Shown here: positions 1-13,673 of the stretch, in pieces
Position numbering within the stretch: the stretch's first letter is position 1
Layout of the letters: the number at the start of each line of letters is the position of its first letter
NCBI GenBank assembly: GCA_029891385.1
Contig: CM057230.1
Span: 51,935,414 to 51,999,413 of the forward strand
Reading direction: 5' to 3'
Origin: Erythroxylum novogranatense
Taxonomy: Eukaryota; Streptophyta; Magnoliopsida; Malpighiales; Erythroxylaceae
Length of the DNA: 64,000 bases
Made by a program: the position numbers and the translations under genes
Notes under the pieces: model-generated
Told to the model about the DNA's origin: nothing
Seen by the model: the letters and a program-made list of their open reading frames with translations, nothing else
Database searches by the model: none

Positions 1-640
1 TCCTAAGAGAGTCGTAGATAAACAAAGGCCTAAACCATTGTTTAACAACTTAGAAAAATTAAAAGAAGGAAGATTTTGATAAATACATAATCCAAGCTAA
101 AACATCCGTAGAAAAATTAGCTTTCCTCTACACATACTAATATGTAGAATTTGTATTATTATTTGATAAACTATGTGAAGTAGGAGAGAGTAATCAAGAA
201 AGTCAAAAAATAAATTAAGGAAAATATGGCATTTCATATCTCTTTTAGTACCAAAACAATGTTGAATAAAATTTAGCATAAATAATTGAACAACATTAAT
301 CAATCTTCATCTTCTAATACAAATGTATTAATTAACAATAACAAGTTTTCTTGTATGCAATTATCACATATTATATTTAGAGTTATATGGTTCGAAGTGG
401 ACCTAGAAACATAACAAAATAAAGTAAAAACGACAGAGGAAGAACAAATTAACAGAACTCTTGTATATGGGTCCAAAAATGTGCCCTTTTGTCACATAAA
501 AATACATATATACATAAGTGGAAGTATGAAACTTGTGTAGGTCATCCCATACAACTATGATTTTACCAAAATTAACAAGCAAAAGTAACCTATGCTTAGT
601 TATCAGTACAACTTGTCTTCTTTATCTGTTGAAGATGGTG
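1..640. other. left edge: non-coding transposon flank up to the family A LTR
   Basis: No gene is visible. The stretch is AT-rich, and its short open frames match nothing I recognise. From about 556 to 640 it is the tail of a repeat unit that recurs at about 4590-4670 and 17215-17285. This places it in the same element that flanks the LTR on its right side, probably the interior of a CACTA transposon whose other terminus lies off the left edge. Bases 636-640 (TGGTG) are the left target-site duplication of the LTR that follows. Confidence 0.5.
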
Positions 641-3600
641 TGTAACATCCCATCTCCGATGGGAAGGGTGTTTTCGTAAATTAGGTCGGGTCAGGAGTAC
701 TAAATTATATCTCGGCATGCACATACAGCATATAGCCTCTATGATTGATGGTTTGTTGCACTTGCACATGGTATACATGCATTCATGATATTTTTCGGCT
801 TAGGTTTCAAATTGAGATCTTTTGTGAAATTTATGGGATAATTGTACTTGGAAAATTATATTGGAGTACGCCATTGAGTGTTTCACATTTTTAGGGATTT
901 ATTAGAATTTTTCTGGAATTGTCCGGAGAAAATTCCCGGACCGGCAAAATCGTCGGTAAATGGCCTAAATGTGTTTTTGTAGTGGACAAGGTGGTTTTCA
1001 TGTTTGAAAAATTATTGGGAGTGGACTGTTATATGTTTTACAATTTTGGGCAATTTCGGTAATTTTCAAAAAATGATTCGGGGAAATTCCCGGAAATTCC
1101 CGTACCGGAAAAAAATCGTCAAGTGGCGAACCGGTCAATTTTCGGTACCGAAATTGTTATCAATTGGTACTGGCCTATTGGATATTTTGTGGTAAGGTCA
1201 AAATATGGACCCTTAACAATGGATTGAACATTTATTTGGTATTTGGGTTAATTGTTTTTATCAAAATTTGTGATTGGTTCTTTGACTTTTCTTTATATCT
1301 CCTCTAATTGCCAAATGTTATGGTGACTCATCCCACTTCTTTAATGCTCATTCTCGGATGTTCCATTTGAAAGAAGGAAAAGATGGCCTTTGGCTTGTTT
1401 TAGTCATACAAGACTCTTCCAAAATAAAAGCATGAAAGATGAATTTTACTCATTTCTCTTTAACCAACCGAAACCTCCTTATTCTCCTTTGGTCTCCACC
1501 AATTTTGTTGCTATTTTCTTCCAACCTTAGGTGACTTCCTTCCACCCTTAGGTGACTTCCTTCCACCTTCTTACCTAGATGAAAAACCGTGTATTTATGT
1601 GAAATAGGTGTTGTTAAATGGTAAAGTTAGAAGGGTGAATTTTTGCATGGAAAGTATCTGTTTATAGGGTTTGTGCACAGTACCTGCATATATGACCTGA
1701 TTACTTTGTTGATTTTTCTAAATTAATTGAGATGGAATTAAGAAAAATGGTCTTCATGGAAGTTGTATCATATTGAGTTAGCTTTCCATTTCCACTGATC
1801 GTACTAATTTTCGAGTTGTATATTGGGAGATATGAACTGATTACTATTGTCTGGTTTTAAGCATTTTGATGAAACCTAGCCTAAGTGTTGAGTTTGTGAG
1901 CTTGCGGATTGGAAGCAATTTTAGCAAATTATGTGAACTGAATTGGTGTAAGTGACCTTCTGCAAAGTTGCAGAGGAAGGAATGATCTTGAAAATGATAT
2001 ATGGTGTGTAATTTTTAGAGGTCCGATTTGGGAGTTATGATTTTTCAAATATTGAACCTGCATTAGGTTATGAATTGCTGATCATGGCAGTAACTTGCAT
2101 GACTGTTTTGAAATTGTTAGAAATTGAATTGGATTTTGAGTTCTTCATGAAAATTGAATTTTAAGATCTTATCTTTTCAGGGATTTAAGGTAGTGAATTT
2201 TGTGACATTTGTGCTAAGAGTTATGCTGTTTGGAAAATTACTGTCCAGATTGGTTGATTTCAGTAGACAGATTCTTTGTGGAATTGTTTGGCCTAGTTAG
2301 AAAGTGATTTTGATTTTGGGTTGTTCATGAAAGTTGTAGATGACATTGTGAACTTATTGAGCATATTTATGTGGTAATTTCTGGCTGAAGAATCTGAGAG
2401 TTATGGAAATTGCAATGTACTGTGTGTTTTAATGGGATTTGAGTAGGCAGTAGCTTTGAAGGGATTTTTGACACCCTTAGGGGTGAAATTGATTTTTATG
2501 GTCTTCTTGAGAATTGTAGAGGGTTTCATGATCTTTCCAACAAGGTATGAATTGTAATTTTTTGAATTGTGTGCCAAGAGCTATGAGTGTTGGAAGTTGG
2601 ATTAGAAATCAAGAAAAAGGGAATAGGAATGTGGAATCATGCCCGGTCACTAGGGCGACGCCTCGCCCTAGTGACGAGGCTCGGATGGACGGCAACGCTA
2701 GGGCGACGCCTCGCCCTAGCAACGAGGCCGGATCAGTCGGTGTATTTGGTGATTCTTTTGTCAATTTCTTTTCCGTCCGTCGTCCGATTGACCTGATTCT
2801 TGAGGCATCGGATTTGTATCATATTGAATTTCATTTTGTGATAAATTGGGAATTTTTAGACGGGAAATTGACGTGGCCCTGGGTACTTGTTCTGTGATCA
2901 CTATTTTATTTATTTTTGAACCGATTGAGGTCCAAATTGAGTGCTGTCAGTGGCTATAGCTTTCAAATTTTAGTTGGAATTTTTATTGTGAGAAAATTTG
3001 GATATAGGGTCGGAAATCTCATGAACAAGCATTATACACTTACATGTGCATTATTACTAGTTTGGATTGGATAATTAGTGATCGGATTCCTCTCTGCTTG
3101 TTATAGAGGCACAGTTGGAGCGTCGACCTACCGACGTTGCAGAGACTTCCCGGCAATAGCTCGGAAGTAATAGGTGAGTAACCTAGTTGGTTTCTCAATC
3201 TATGTGTGTTTAATATGACGCATTGATGCCATGTGGAGATAATGGAGGGATTATGTGTGTTTACTTTTGATTGATTTCGGACCATAGGTGTCCGAAGTAT
3301 TGGAAACTTATTATCGAAGTGTTATTTGTGTGTGACTGTTTGTGAATAATTACATTGGAGATCTCGGACCAAAGGTCCGAGGGAATGGAAAATTAATATT
3401 GAAGTGTTAATTGTCTGTTTTGATACATTGGATGTGACTTTCAATATGATATGGTAGGATGCAATAAATTGTAAATGTATATGACTGAAACACCGGACTA
3501 AAGGTCCGAAGAAACAGAAATTGGTCACTGAACTATAACTGACTGTAAAAGGGAATTAGAGCATATGCATCCATGCATGATGGCATAATCAGATGAAAGC

Positions 3601-4406
3601 AGTTGTGACCGGAGCAGCCACCGTATCAGGGCATATCACGCCCAACGTATATGAGAGCTTTCAGCTCAACGCACAGGACCTCAGGTCCAACGTATTGAGC
3701 CTCGGGCTCAATGTACGAGGCTTCAAGCCCATGTTTTCGAGCCATCGGCTCAACGCAATGTGCCCGTTCTTGGGGCGGTTTGAGCGCATCCACAACAACA
3801 AAACGAAAATGAAAAGTGTCACGTGTTCATAGCATAAATGGTATGACTAAATATGGATGGTATGAAAGGCGATATGCTTTACATTTGTGAATTGTGATAG
3901 TATGTGATATTTGGTAAATTGATTGAATATGCATGAATTGAGTGAACCATCGATGATGGTTTCTCACTGAGTTCGCAAACTCACCCAACATTGCAAATAT
4001 TTTTCAGGAATTGAAGAGTACCCCGTTACTGAACCGGGAGTATGATTACTACAAGAGAGTCGGTGTTCGATGTAGGGTTTAGTTCACGTCTGCATTTGTG
4101 TTATTTTGACTTATGTGTAAATTTATATTCCGCAAAAATAGTACTGAATTGTTTGAGGGCCCTAATTGATAAATATTGTTTGAAAAGTGATCTTTGATAA
4201 AATGTATGACTGAAATGAGTTTTCGTATCACGGGCCCGAATCGTTTATTCTTAATTCCGCGCACTCGACTATTTCAAAAAAACAAATATAATATAATGAG
4301 TTTTTTTACACTGCATTGACTGCCCTAGCATACCACCCTAGCGGGTCGCGAGCTCGGACATCACCGTCGATATCGGGTTCGGGTCTCGCGGGAGTGGGGT
4401 GCTACA
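641..4406 (+). mobile_element. solo LTR, Ty3/gypsy family A (copy 1)
   Basis: The LTR begins TGTAACATCC and ends GGGGTGCTACA, the TG...CA ends expected of an LTR. It is flanked by TGGTG on the left and TGCTG on the right, a 5-bp target-site duplication with one mismatch. The uninterrupted target can be read at about 4655-4680. No PBS follows, so this is a solo LTR. Against the full LTR at 12668-17026 it lacks about 560 bp after 1599 and carries a 22-bp tandem duplication near 1535-1575. Inside are two GC-rich hairpins (2648-2720), a donor-like site at 3173/3174 and an acceptor-like site at 4007/4008. Small open frames here (for example 2547-2897) are not conserved in the other copies and are not genes. 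Confidence 0.85.
2648..2720 (+). repeat. GC-rich hairpin pair in LTR A copy 1
   Basis: Two near-identical hairpins. The first has arms CACTAGGGCGA and TCGCCCTAGTG around loop CGCC (2648-2673). The second has arms GCTAGGGCGA and TCGCCCTAGC around the same loop (2697-2720). The third hairpin seen in the other two LTR copies is deleted here. GC content is far above the surroundings. Confidence 0.9.
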
Positions 4407-6152
4407 TGCTGACTAGATACATCATACTTTTTGCATACCAATATAGCTCAAAGTTTCTGCCCTTGTGCACGAAAAATCATTTAGATAGGTAAAGAGGTAC
4501 TTTGACCTAATAGTTGAAAACATATCAATTTATTCTGAAGGATGCTATGTTTCATTAGAGCATATGTCTACTTTTGGCATTTCATCACGACCAAAATTAA
4601 CAAGCAAAAGTAACTTTTGCTTAGTTATCAATACATCTTATCTTCTTTATCTGTTGAAGATGGTGACTAGATACATCATATTTTTTTAATACCAATATAG
4701 CTGAAAGTTTATGCCCTTATGCATGAAAAATCGTTTAGACAGTTAGTGAGGAATTTTGACTTGATAGGTGAAAACACATCAATTTATTCTAAAGGATGCT
4801 ATGTTTCATTAGAGCATATGTCTACTTTTGGCATTTTGAATCCATGCTGAATTGCATTAAATGGTCAAAAACATTCATCTAAAACCTCATATAACAATTC
4901 ATGCAACGTGCATAAGGGCATGAAATTTCACAATCTTTGCCCTTTTTTTCAACCACAAAATTTATAAACATTCTCACTCCATCAATGTATTCATGAGAAA
5001 CCCTAACACTATTCATCCAACTCTTATCCATAGAGCAAAAAATACCTATTAATTATTTATAAGAATGAGAACATTATTTTATGTTAATGGCAAATCAACA
5101 AAGACTCTTACTCGTATGCTGACTCTTTTCATCAAAGTCTTAATAAGCTTAGAAAAATACAATCATTCAAAATACATTAAAGAGATAGGGAGAAGATGAA
5201 AATACCTTGACAAAATACACCGAAGAAGACAACCACGTTGGTTAGAGACACAGCCTGTCGATGGAGCGCACATGATGGACAAAGGAGCAATCTGGAGGAG
5301 GAAGAATAATGGAGTTGTGGAGAAAAAAACCGCGCACAGGTGGGGGTGGGGGAGGGGGAGGGGACTCGGGTAGGGTTTTTTAAAAACCAAAACAATGTCA
5401 TTTGGTTTAAAACCAAACGACGTCATTTTGCACCTGCACGATCGTGACCCACAACATTAGCAGCAAAGTCGCAATCGTGTAGAAACACGATCGCGACTCC
5501 CGACCTTCTCCAGAGAAATGACGATCGTGCTTTCTCTCTTCTTCTTCACCGAACATCTCTTCTTCTTCTCTCTTTCTTTCTTTCATTATTTCTAGATTTA
5601 CTCACTCCTAAATCATCTATTTTGCATTTCTATATCCAATACAATCTCTAAACAAGTCAAATTCAAATTTACACATCAAACATCAAAAATCCAAAACTTC
5701 ACATTTACTTCCTCTCTTTATGTAATTTTTTCCAAATTTTCCTTACTTTTATCTTCTTCAATTAACACATAAAACACTTAAACCAATTCTTCTAGCTTCA
5801 TTTCATCCTAACAACACAAATCAAATAAAAAATCTACGGTTTAAACTTAAACATCAAATTTTTTATTCTCATATCGACGGCAAAATGAACACCATATACT
5901 GCGCGCAGGTGAACGGGAAAGGGACTGGGTAGAGGTTTTAAAAAAACCAAAGCAACGTCATTTGGTTTGGTTTAAAACAAAACAACATCGTTTTGCACAT
6001 AGAGAGAATGTTCAGAAAACAAGATAGCCACGGTGGCAAAACGAACACCATATAGTGCAGAGGTAGGCGGGGAAGGGGACTAAGGTAGAGGTTTTAAGCA
6101 AACCAAAACGATTTCGTTTGCCTTCTTTGATGTTTTCTTCAACAAAGCATCG
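4407..6152. repeat. CACTA-derived flank, copy 1 (tandem duplicate of 17027-18750)
   Basis: This non-coding stretch matches 17027-18750 closely and in the same order, including the target-site duplication beside the LTR. Its first part is two degenerate repeats of about 200-250 bp (4412-4660 and 4661-4860). Further on, a GC-rich motif followed by a quasi-palindromic GTCATTTGGTTT/AAACCAAACGAC block recurs in altered form near 5335-5435, 5905-6000 and 6057-6120. The homology stops abruptly at about 6152, where LTR sequence begins, whereas the second copy continues to a CACTA terminus. Short minus-strand frames at 5163-5426 are low complexity and overlap the repeats; I do not call genes. Confidence 0.75.
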
Positions 6153-8980
6153 AAAGTTTCTGTTTGTAGGGTTTGTGCACAGTACCTGCATATATGACCT
6201 GATTACTTTGTTGATTTTTCTAAATTAATTGAGATGGAATAAAGGAAAATGGTCTTCATGGAAGTTGTATCATATTGAGTTAGCTTTCCATTTCCACTTA
6301 TCGTACTAATTTTCGAGTTGTATATTGGGAGATATGAACTGATTACTATTGTCTGGTTTTAAGCATTTTGATGAAACCTAGCCTAAGTGTTGAGTTTGTG
6401 AGCTTGCCGATTGGAAGACATTTTAGCAAATTATGTGAACTGAATTGGTGTGAGTGATCTTCTGCAAAGTTGCAGAGGAAGGAATGATCTTGAAAATGAT
6501 ATATGGTGTGTAATTTTTAGAGGTCAGATTTGGGAGTTATGATTTTTCAAATATTGAACCTGCATTAGGTTATGAATTGCTGAACATGGCAGTAACTTTC
6601 ATGACAGTTTTGAAATTGTTAGAAATTGAATTGGATTTTGAGTTCTTCATGAAAATTGAAGTTTAAGATCTTATCTTTTCAGGAATTTAAGGTAGTGAAT
6701 TTTGTGACATTTGTGCTAAGAGTTATGCTGTTTGGAAAATTACTGTCCAGATTGGTTGATTTCAGTAGACAGATTCTTTGTGGAATTGTTTGTCCTAGTT
6801 AGAAAGTGATTTTGATTTTGGGTTGTTCATGAAAGTTGTAGCTGACATTGTGAACTTATTGATCATATTTATGTGGTAATTTCGGGCTGAAGAATCTGAG
6901 AGTTATGGAAATTACAATGTACTGTCTATTTTAAAGGGATTTGAGTAGGCAGTAGATTTGAAGGGATTTTTGACACCCTTAGGGGTGAAATTGATTTTTA
7001 TGGTCTTCTTGAGAATTGTAGAGGGTTTCATGATCTTTCCAACAAGGTATGAATTGTATTTTTCTGAATTGTGTGCCAAGATCTATGAGTGTTGGAAGTT
7101 GGATTAGAAATCAGAAAAAAGGGAATAGGAATGTAGAATCATGCTCGGTCACTAGGGCGACGCCTCGCCCTAGTGACGAGGCTCGGATGGACGGTATCGC
7201 TAGGGTGACGCCTCGCCCTAGCTACGAGGCCAGATCAGTCGGCCTCGCGAGGGCGACGCCTCGCCCCCGCGAGGCTGGTTTTTCTTATTTATTATTATTT
7301 GATTATTTGGTATTTGGTGATTCTTTTGTCAATTTCTTTTCCGTCCGTCGTCCGATTGACCTGATTCTTGAGGCATCGGATTTGTATCATATTGAATTTC
7401 ATTTTGTGATAAATTGGGAATTTTTAGACGGGAAATTGACGTGACCCCGGGTACTTGTTCTGTGATCACTATTTTATTTATTTTTGAACCGATTGAGGTC
7501 CAAATTGAGTGCTGTCAGTGGCTATAGCTTTCGAATTTTAGTTGGAATTTTTATTGTGGGAAAATTTTGATTTAGGGCCAGAAATCTCATGAACAAGCAT
7601 TATACACTTACATGTGCATTATTACTAGTTCGGATTGGATAATTAGTGATCGGATTCCTCTCTGCTTGTTATAGAGGCACAGTTGGAGCGTCGACCTACC
7701 GACGTTGCAGAGACTTCCCGGCAATAGCTCGGAAGTAATAGGTGAGTAACCTAGTTGGTTTCTCAATCTATGTGTGTTTAATATGACGCATTGATGCCAT
7801 GTGGAGATAATGGAGGGATTATGTGTGTTTACTTTTGATTGATTTCGGACCATAGGTGTCCGAAGTATTAGAAACTTGTTATCGAAGTGTTATTTGTGTG
7901 TGACTGTTTGTGAATAATTACATTGGAGATCTCGGACCAAAGGTCCAAGGGAATGGGAAATTAATATTGAAGTGTTAATTGTCTGTTTTGATACATTGGA
8001 TGTGACTTTTAATATGATATGGTAGGATGCAATAAATTGTAAATGTATATGACTGAAACACCGGACTGAAGGTCCGAAGAAACGGAAATTGGTCACTGAA
8101 CTATAACTGACTGTAAAAGGGAATTAGAGCATATGCATCCATGCATGATGGCATAATCAGATAAAGGCAATTGTGACCGGAACAACCACCGTATCAGGGC
8201 ATATCACGCCCAACGTATATGAGAGCTTTCAGCTCAACGCACAGGACCTCAGGTCCAACGTATTCAGAGCCTCAGGCTCAATGTACCAGGGCTTCAAGCC
8301 CAATGTCTTCAGAGCTACTGGCTCAACGCAATGTGCCCGTTCTTCGAGCAGCCAAAGCATGCGGTCACAACAACGAAACGAAAATGAAAAGTGTCACATG
8401 TTCATAGCATAAATGGTATGACTAAATATGGATGGTATGAAAGGTGATATGCTTTACATTTGTGAATTGTGATAGTATGTGATATTTGGTAAATTGATTG
8501 AATATGCATGAATTGAGTGAACCATCGATGATGATTTCTCACTGAGTTCGCAAACTCACCCAACATTGCAAATATTTTTCAGGAATTGAAGAGTACCCGC
8601 TTCTTGAACCGGAGTATGATTACTACAAGAGAGTCGGTGTTCGATGTCGGGATCAGTTCACGTCTGCATTTGTGTTATTTTGACTTATGTGTAAATTTAT
8701 ATTCCGTAAAAATAGTACTGAATTGTTTGAGGGCCCTAATTGATAAATATTGTTTGAAAAGTGATCTTTGATAAAGTGTATGACTGAAATGGGTTTTCGT
8801 ATCACGGGCCCGAATCGTTTATTCTTAATTCCGCGCACTCGACTGTTTCAAAAAAACAAATATAACATAATGAGTTTTTTTACACTGCATTGACTGCCCT
8901 AGCATACCACCCTAGCGGGTCGCGGGCTCGGACATCACCGTCGATGTCGGGTTCGGGTGTCGCGGGAGTAGGGTGCTACA
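6153..8980 (+). repeat. truncated 5' LTR, family A (copy 2)
   Basis: It starts abruptly inside the LTR, at the position equivalent to 14221 in the full copy, and ends GGGTGCTACA at 8980. It carries all three GC hairpins (7150-7175, 7199-7222, 7243-7274), a donor-like site at 7741/7742 and an acceptor-like site at 8582/8583. Confidence 0.85.
7150..7274 (+). repeat. three GC-rich hairpins in LTR A copy 2
   Basis: Hairpin 1 is perfect, with 11-bp arms and loop CGCC. Hairpin 2 has one C-to-T change that leaves a G-U wobble in RNA. Hairpin 3 has outer arms CCTCGCG and CGCGAGG, one A-C mismatch, and inner arms GGGCGA and TCGCCC around loop CGCC. Confidence 0.9.
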
Positions 8981-8984
8981 TTTG

Positions 8985-9000
8985 TGGTATCAGAGCCCAG
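8985..9000 (+). other. primer-binding site, gypsy family A
   Basis: TGGTATCAGAGCCCAG begins four bases after the LTR end. TGGTATCAGAGC is the usual plant PBS complementary to the 3' end of initiator methionine tRNA. It sets the LTR boundary and the plus orientation. Confidence 0.9.
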
Positions 9001-12000
9001 AAGTACAATCTTACATGGGCTTTCAAAAAAAAATATGTGTCAAGTTATGTGCATTTAAGTCGTGTCACGGCAGACAGTGACAACTGATCCCCAGTGTAGT
9101 ATATGCGTCGTATGCATAAATATGTCTCATTCGTTTAAGCGGTTAGAAAAAAGTGAGAAAAAGGATAATGTGTTTGAATGTGATAAAAAGGAAGAAATGG
9201 ATATCGCTAAATAAGAAAAAAAAAGTGTATGGTTCGATCAGACAGATGAATATTTAGTGTACTGGTATTGACGGATATCTTGTGAAATATACTATTGGAG
9301 TTATATTGGGTATATCCTTGAATATGAGTCAGAAATAAAGATTATAGTTGTACATTAATAGAGGAAAATAGAGATGTGGTAATGGTAAGATTTCCAGTGT
9401 ATAAGGTGAATGAAAATAAAGTGTTCTATGATATAGAGAAGTTACAATTGGGATTGATTACCGTGATAAGAGTTATACATAAGGATTGGTGATTTGGAGT
9501 CAGATTATACATTAAGTGCAAAATCAAGAATGATTTCATATCTGTGATATTGATATGAGTATGGAAATATATGGGTATAATGTCATAATGAAAAGATTGA
9601 AATGTAAGACAATGAAATTGATAGATGAAAAAGTTGTTCGGGTTTAATTGATCTGCCTAAGTAAATGCACACCTGCTTATGGGAGCCCTATGGTAAGTGA
9701 AAATGTTAAGCTGCAATTGATGAGTTAATGGATAATTGCTAGCCAGAATTCTTGTCGAACAAAAAAAAAACTTTTATGCGTTAGAATAAGAAATGAAAGT
9801 GCTTATAATGATCATTTGTGGATGAATAAAGCTTGTATATGATCCTCACGAGCGAGGACGGGTGTAAACAGGAAGGTTGTTGAGTTTAGACTATATTATC
9901 ACTGTAAGTGTATATCTGATAGTGGGATTACTATCATGGGTAAAATGATTAAGCATAAATAAATAATTTGCGTGAATATGATATAGGAAGTAATCGGTGG
10001 TCTATTACATAAGCTCAACTATAATGTCGATGCCCAAGTTTAGAATGAGTTAGAGTCGAGGCATGAGCATGTTACGAGAAAGAAGTGAGACAGTTAAAGA
10101 TGTTTGTTTTGGTAATGAGCTTGAGGGGAATAAAAAGAGGGACATGAATATAGTAAGGTCCCCATGATCAAGAACTGGTACCAAAAAGAGAATGGTTATC
10201 GAAAATTAAATGCGATTACGGTGTTCTTAGCAGTATGAGCTATTAACGGGCAAATTGATGAGCATATATATATTGTTAGATTAGGTGTGATGATCACGGT
10301 GATGTATGTTAAGATATTAGAGGAAATAAAATTGTCTAAGTGTCATTCAGAGATGTATCTTCGTGAAGTATCAAGAGTAACTGATATATATTTTATGAAC
10401 TGTAGTAAATCCAGCAGAGACGCTAGCGTAAGAGCTAAGATATGCTACTAAAAAAAATGTACATTATGTTAATGAGATGATTCTGATTATGTAAGAGAAT
10501 TACTGAATAGTAATTGCAGCTTTGAGGGGATAAAAGGTTCGTGTATATTTTGTGTAATTATGTTTTGAAAGCACGAGATCGATATAACGATTGTTTATTC
10601 AAGTCAGTGAGTGATCTATCGCTAATAAATTGAGTTATGTGGAGAAATGAAGGTAAGGAACATGTGGCAGAATATGTTATGATGAGACAAATTATACAAA
10701 AATTGTTCCTCATTGGAGACGTTCGATAATTAACAAGTTATATGAATCAACTATGGGTACGGAAAAGGAACATGTCTCAATTGTATTGCAGTGGATAATG
10801 GATATAAGCATAAGAAATAGATACATTGGTATAGGTGAGGAGATTGGTTATCATGCAAGTTTCGTAAGAGTGAAATAAGGGATAAATTAGTACGCGAACA
10901 TGGGATATTGGAAGAATTAATCAAGATATTGGTATCGATAAAATGCGAAAGTTCAAAAGATATGTGTATGCGGAATTTGAAATTAATTAGAACTAACGGA
11001 ATGCTGGATACGTTCGGAAATTGTCAAAGATTTTCTGGTTTTAGTAAATTGACAAGAATATTTGAGGAAAACGTGTGAATGTTATGACTGATGATCTTAA
11101 AGGAGACATTTGAAGAAATTACTATCTATATTAAAGTGTTCCAGTAAAGGTTATGATGTGATGTGATCTATTGAAATTGTATAAAGTGATTTTATGCACC
11201 TTGAGACAAATATAATTCCATGGGCGGTATTATGATTGATGATTTGAAATTTGTTATACTGAGTATGGCCTAAAATCTTGGAGACATGAATAGTACAGAA
11301 ATAGTTTGGAGATGTCTATGAATATGCAAATCGATACCGATTGAGTTATTTCGTGCATTTGAATGATTTGAAAAGGATTCAGCGGCTGATTACTCCAAAC
11401 TAAGCTAATGGTGCAATTCAAGGGATTGAGCAAAGAAATAAATAAATAGATAAATAAATTCAATTGCAGAAGATCAAAATTTGGGTAATAGGGGTAATAA
11501 GGTTATCAAATCTAGTGTATTATTGAGTATTAATAGTCGAACTGACAAAAAGGGGCAAAAGAAAGCATTATTAGTTATGGGAATTTTTAAAGTAGGTGTG
11601 CATCAAAACGGATTGGCAAAACCCGAAGTGAGGATGTAGAAATTGTAAACCGTATCGAAGAACTAAAGATAATTCCAATTGTGGAGGAAAGTGATAGGTA
11701 TAGTTCAAATTAAGAAATATGGGTGAAACTCATTACGGGAACTGTTAGTGAAAATGTAAGGAATGATCGAAGCTTTATGTTCTAGCAAGAGCGTATTGAA
11801 AGAGTAATTGAAAGGTTAGAATGGGAAATCGAATGATTATAGGTGAATGGTTCGAGAAAGCACAAGAAACAATCGAAGCGTTATGCTCTAGTAAAAGTAT
11901 TGTGGAAAAGCAATTGATGGTATAGTCTGTCAAAGTGAACGATGACATGTGTGATTGACCAACAGGTATTTTTGGATTTCGTTGGGATATGAGATTGATG

Positions 12001-12626
12001 TATAGTGCAAAGGGATTATGACATGTCCATCATTATATTGGTGTCACCATTCGAAAAGTGTATAAGGGGTCTTACTGCCAAAAAGGAGTCGTTATCCCTA
12101 TACGATGTGATCGATTGTCTGATGATAGGCTAAGTAATTTAAGGTGGTGACAGTGAGTTAAATTGATTCACACTGAGATTTGTGTTTTGATAATAACGAA
12201 ATCTGTTAAGCGATAAATGAAATATTTTGAAGGGTATGGCCTCGGCCAAAAGATACTTAGATGAAAATAAAGGTGTAGTTAAGAGAAATTGAATTCGTGA
12301 TGAGAGGCCTCTATGCGATTGTGGTGTGAATAGAATTATGGTTTGGTAAGTTAGGCTAAAACCTAAAAGATGATTTGGATTCACAAAGTGTTTCATAGAT
12401 ATAATTGAAAATATTGTTAGGATTTGATATATATGTTAATTGAAAGTAACGAATTGCGCGTAATCAGGAGAAAGCAATAAAATCATGGAAAGTTTGAGAA
12501 AAGGAAAAAAAAGTAATTGATTGTTTTGATCTCCATTTATTGACTGAAGTTGGTCGTGTAGTGAAAACAGTGAAAAACAGAGAGTATTAATCAAAAAGAC
12601 TCCCCTGCCTTCCTGATCAATCGTAT
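9001..12626 (+). other. non-coding interior of gypsy family A element
   Basis: About 3.6 kb of AT-rich sequence with stops throughout all frames. I could not recognise gag, protease, reverse transcriptase, RNase H or integrase motifs in any frame. Small frames such as 11254-11463 and 12139-12396 on the minus strand have no recognisable content. Confidence 0.6.
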
Positions 12627-12656
12627 ATGAAATTTCGAGGACGAAATTTTTATTAA
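12627..12656 (+). pseudogene. C-terminal stub of a chromovirus polyprotein
   Basis: A nine-codon relic (MKFRGRNFY then stop) lies directly before the polypurine tract. The same ending, one residue different (MKFRGQNFY), closes the gypsy B polyprotein at 33295. This links family A to the same chromovirus group and shows that the non-coding interior came from a coding ancestor. Too short to function. Confidence 0.7.
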
Positions 12657-12667
12657 GAGGGGAGAAT
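12655..12667 (+). other. polypurine tract, gypsy family A
   Basis: AAGAGGGGAGAAT lies immediately before the 3' LTR start, where plus-strand DNA synthesis is primed. The gypsy B tract at 33284-33300 on the minus strand is nearly the same. Confidence 0.85.
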
Positions 12668-13673
12668 TGTAACATCCAATCTCCGATGGGAAGGGTATTT
12701 TTGTAAATTGGGTCGGGTCAGGAGTACTAAATTATATCTCGGCATGCACATACAGCATATAGCCTCTATGATTGATGGTTTGTTGCATTTGCACATGGTA
12801 TACATGCATTCATGACATTTTCCGGCTTAGGTTTCAAATTGAGATCTTTTGTGAAATTTATGGGATAATTGTACTTGGAAAATTATATTGGAGTACGCCA
12901 TTGAGTGTTTTGCATTTTTATGGATTTATTAGAATTTTTCTGGAATTGTCCGGAGAAAATTCTCGGACCGGCAAAATCGCCGGTAAATGGCCTAAATGTG
13001 TTTTTGTAGTGGAAAAGGTGGTTTTCATGTTTGAAAAATTATTTGGAGTGGACTGTTATATGTTTTACAATTTTGGGCAATTTCGGTAATTTTCAAAAAA
13101 ATGATTCGGGGAAATTCCCAGAAATTCCCGGACCGGAAAAAAATCGTCAAGTGGCGAACCGGTCAATTTTCGGTACCGAAATTGTTATCAATTGGTACTG
13201 GCCTATTGGATATTTTGTGGTAAGGTCGAAATATGGACCCTTAACAATGGATTGAACATTTATTTGATATTTGGGTTAATTGTTTTTATCAAAATTTGTG
13301 ATTGGTTCTTTGACTTTTCTTTATGTCTCCTCCAATTGCCAAATGTTATGGTGACTCATCCCACTTCTTTAATGCTCATTCTCGGATGTTCCATTTGAAA
13401 GAAGGAAAAGATGGCCTTTGGCTTGTTTTAGTCATACACGACTCTTCCAAAATAAAAGCATGAAAGATGAATTTTACTCATTTCTCTTTAACCAACCGAA
13501 ACCTCCTTATTCTCCTTTGGTCTCCACCAATTTTGTTGCTATTTTCTTCCAACCTTAGGTGACTTCCTTCCACCTTCTTACCTAGATGAAAAACCGTGCA
13601 TGGGATGGAAAGTGAGCAAGTTGTGATTGGTTGTTTAATGAAAGGCTTGAAGAGGTGGAGATGGAAGCTTTAG

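Noticed and set aside
5163..5426. Proline- and serine-rich minus-strand frames (also 17799-18032)
   Set aside because: Low-complexity G-rich repeat in the CACTA flank; the frame differs between the two flank copies.
7049..7444. 131-codon open frame, with a related 116-codon frame at 2547-2897
   Set aside because: Inside LTRs. The frame arises from the low-stop GC hairpin region and is broken in the third LTR copy.
8985..9000. tRNA-like sequence
   Set aside because: It is complementary to a tRNA 3' end, thus a primer-binding site, not a tRNA gene. The same applies to 35245, 48606, 48950 and 19666.
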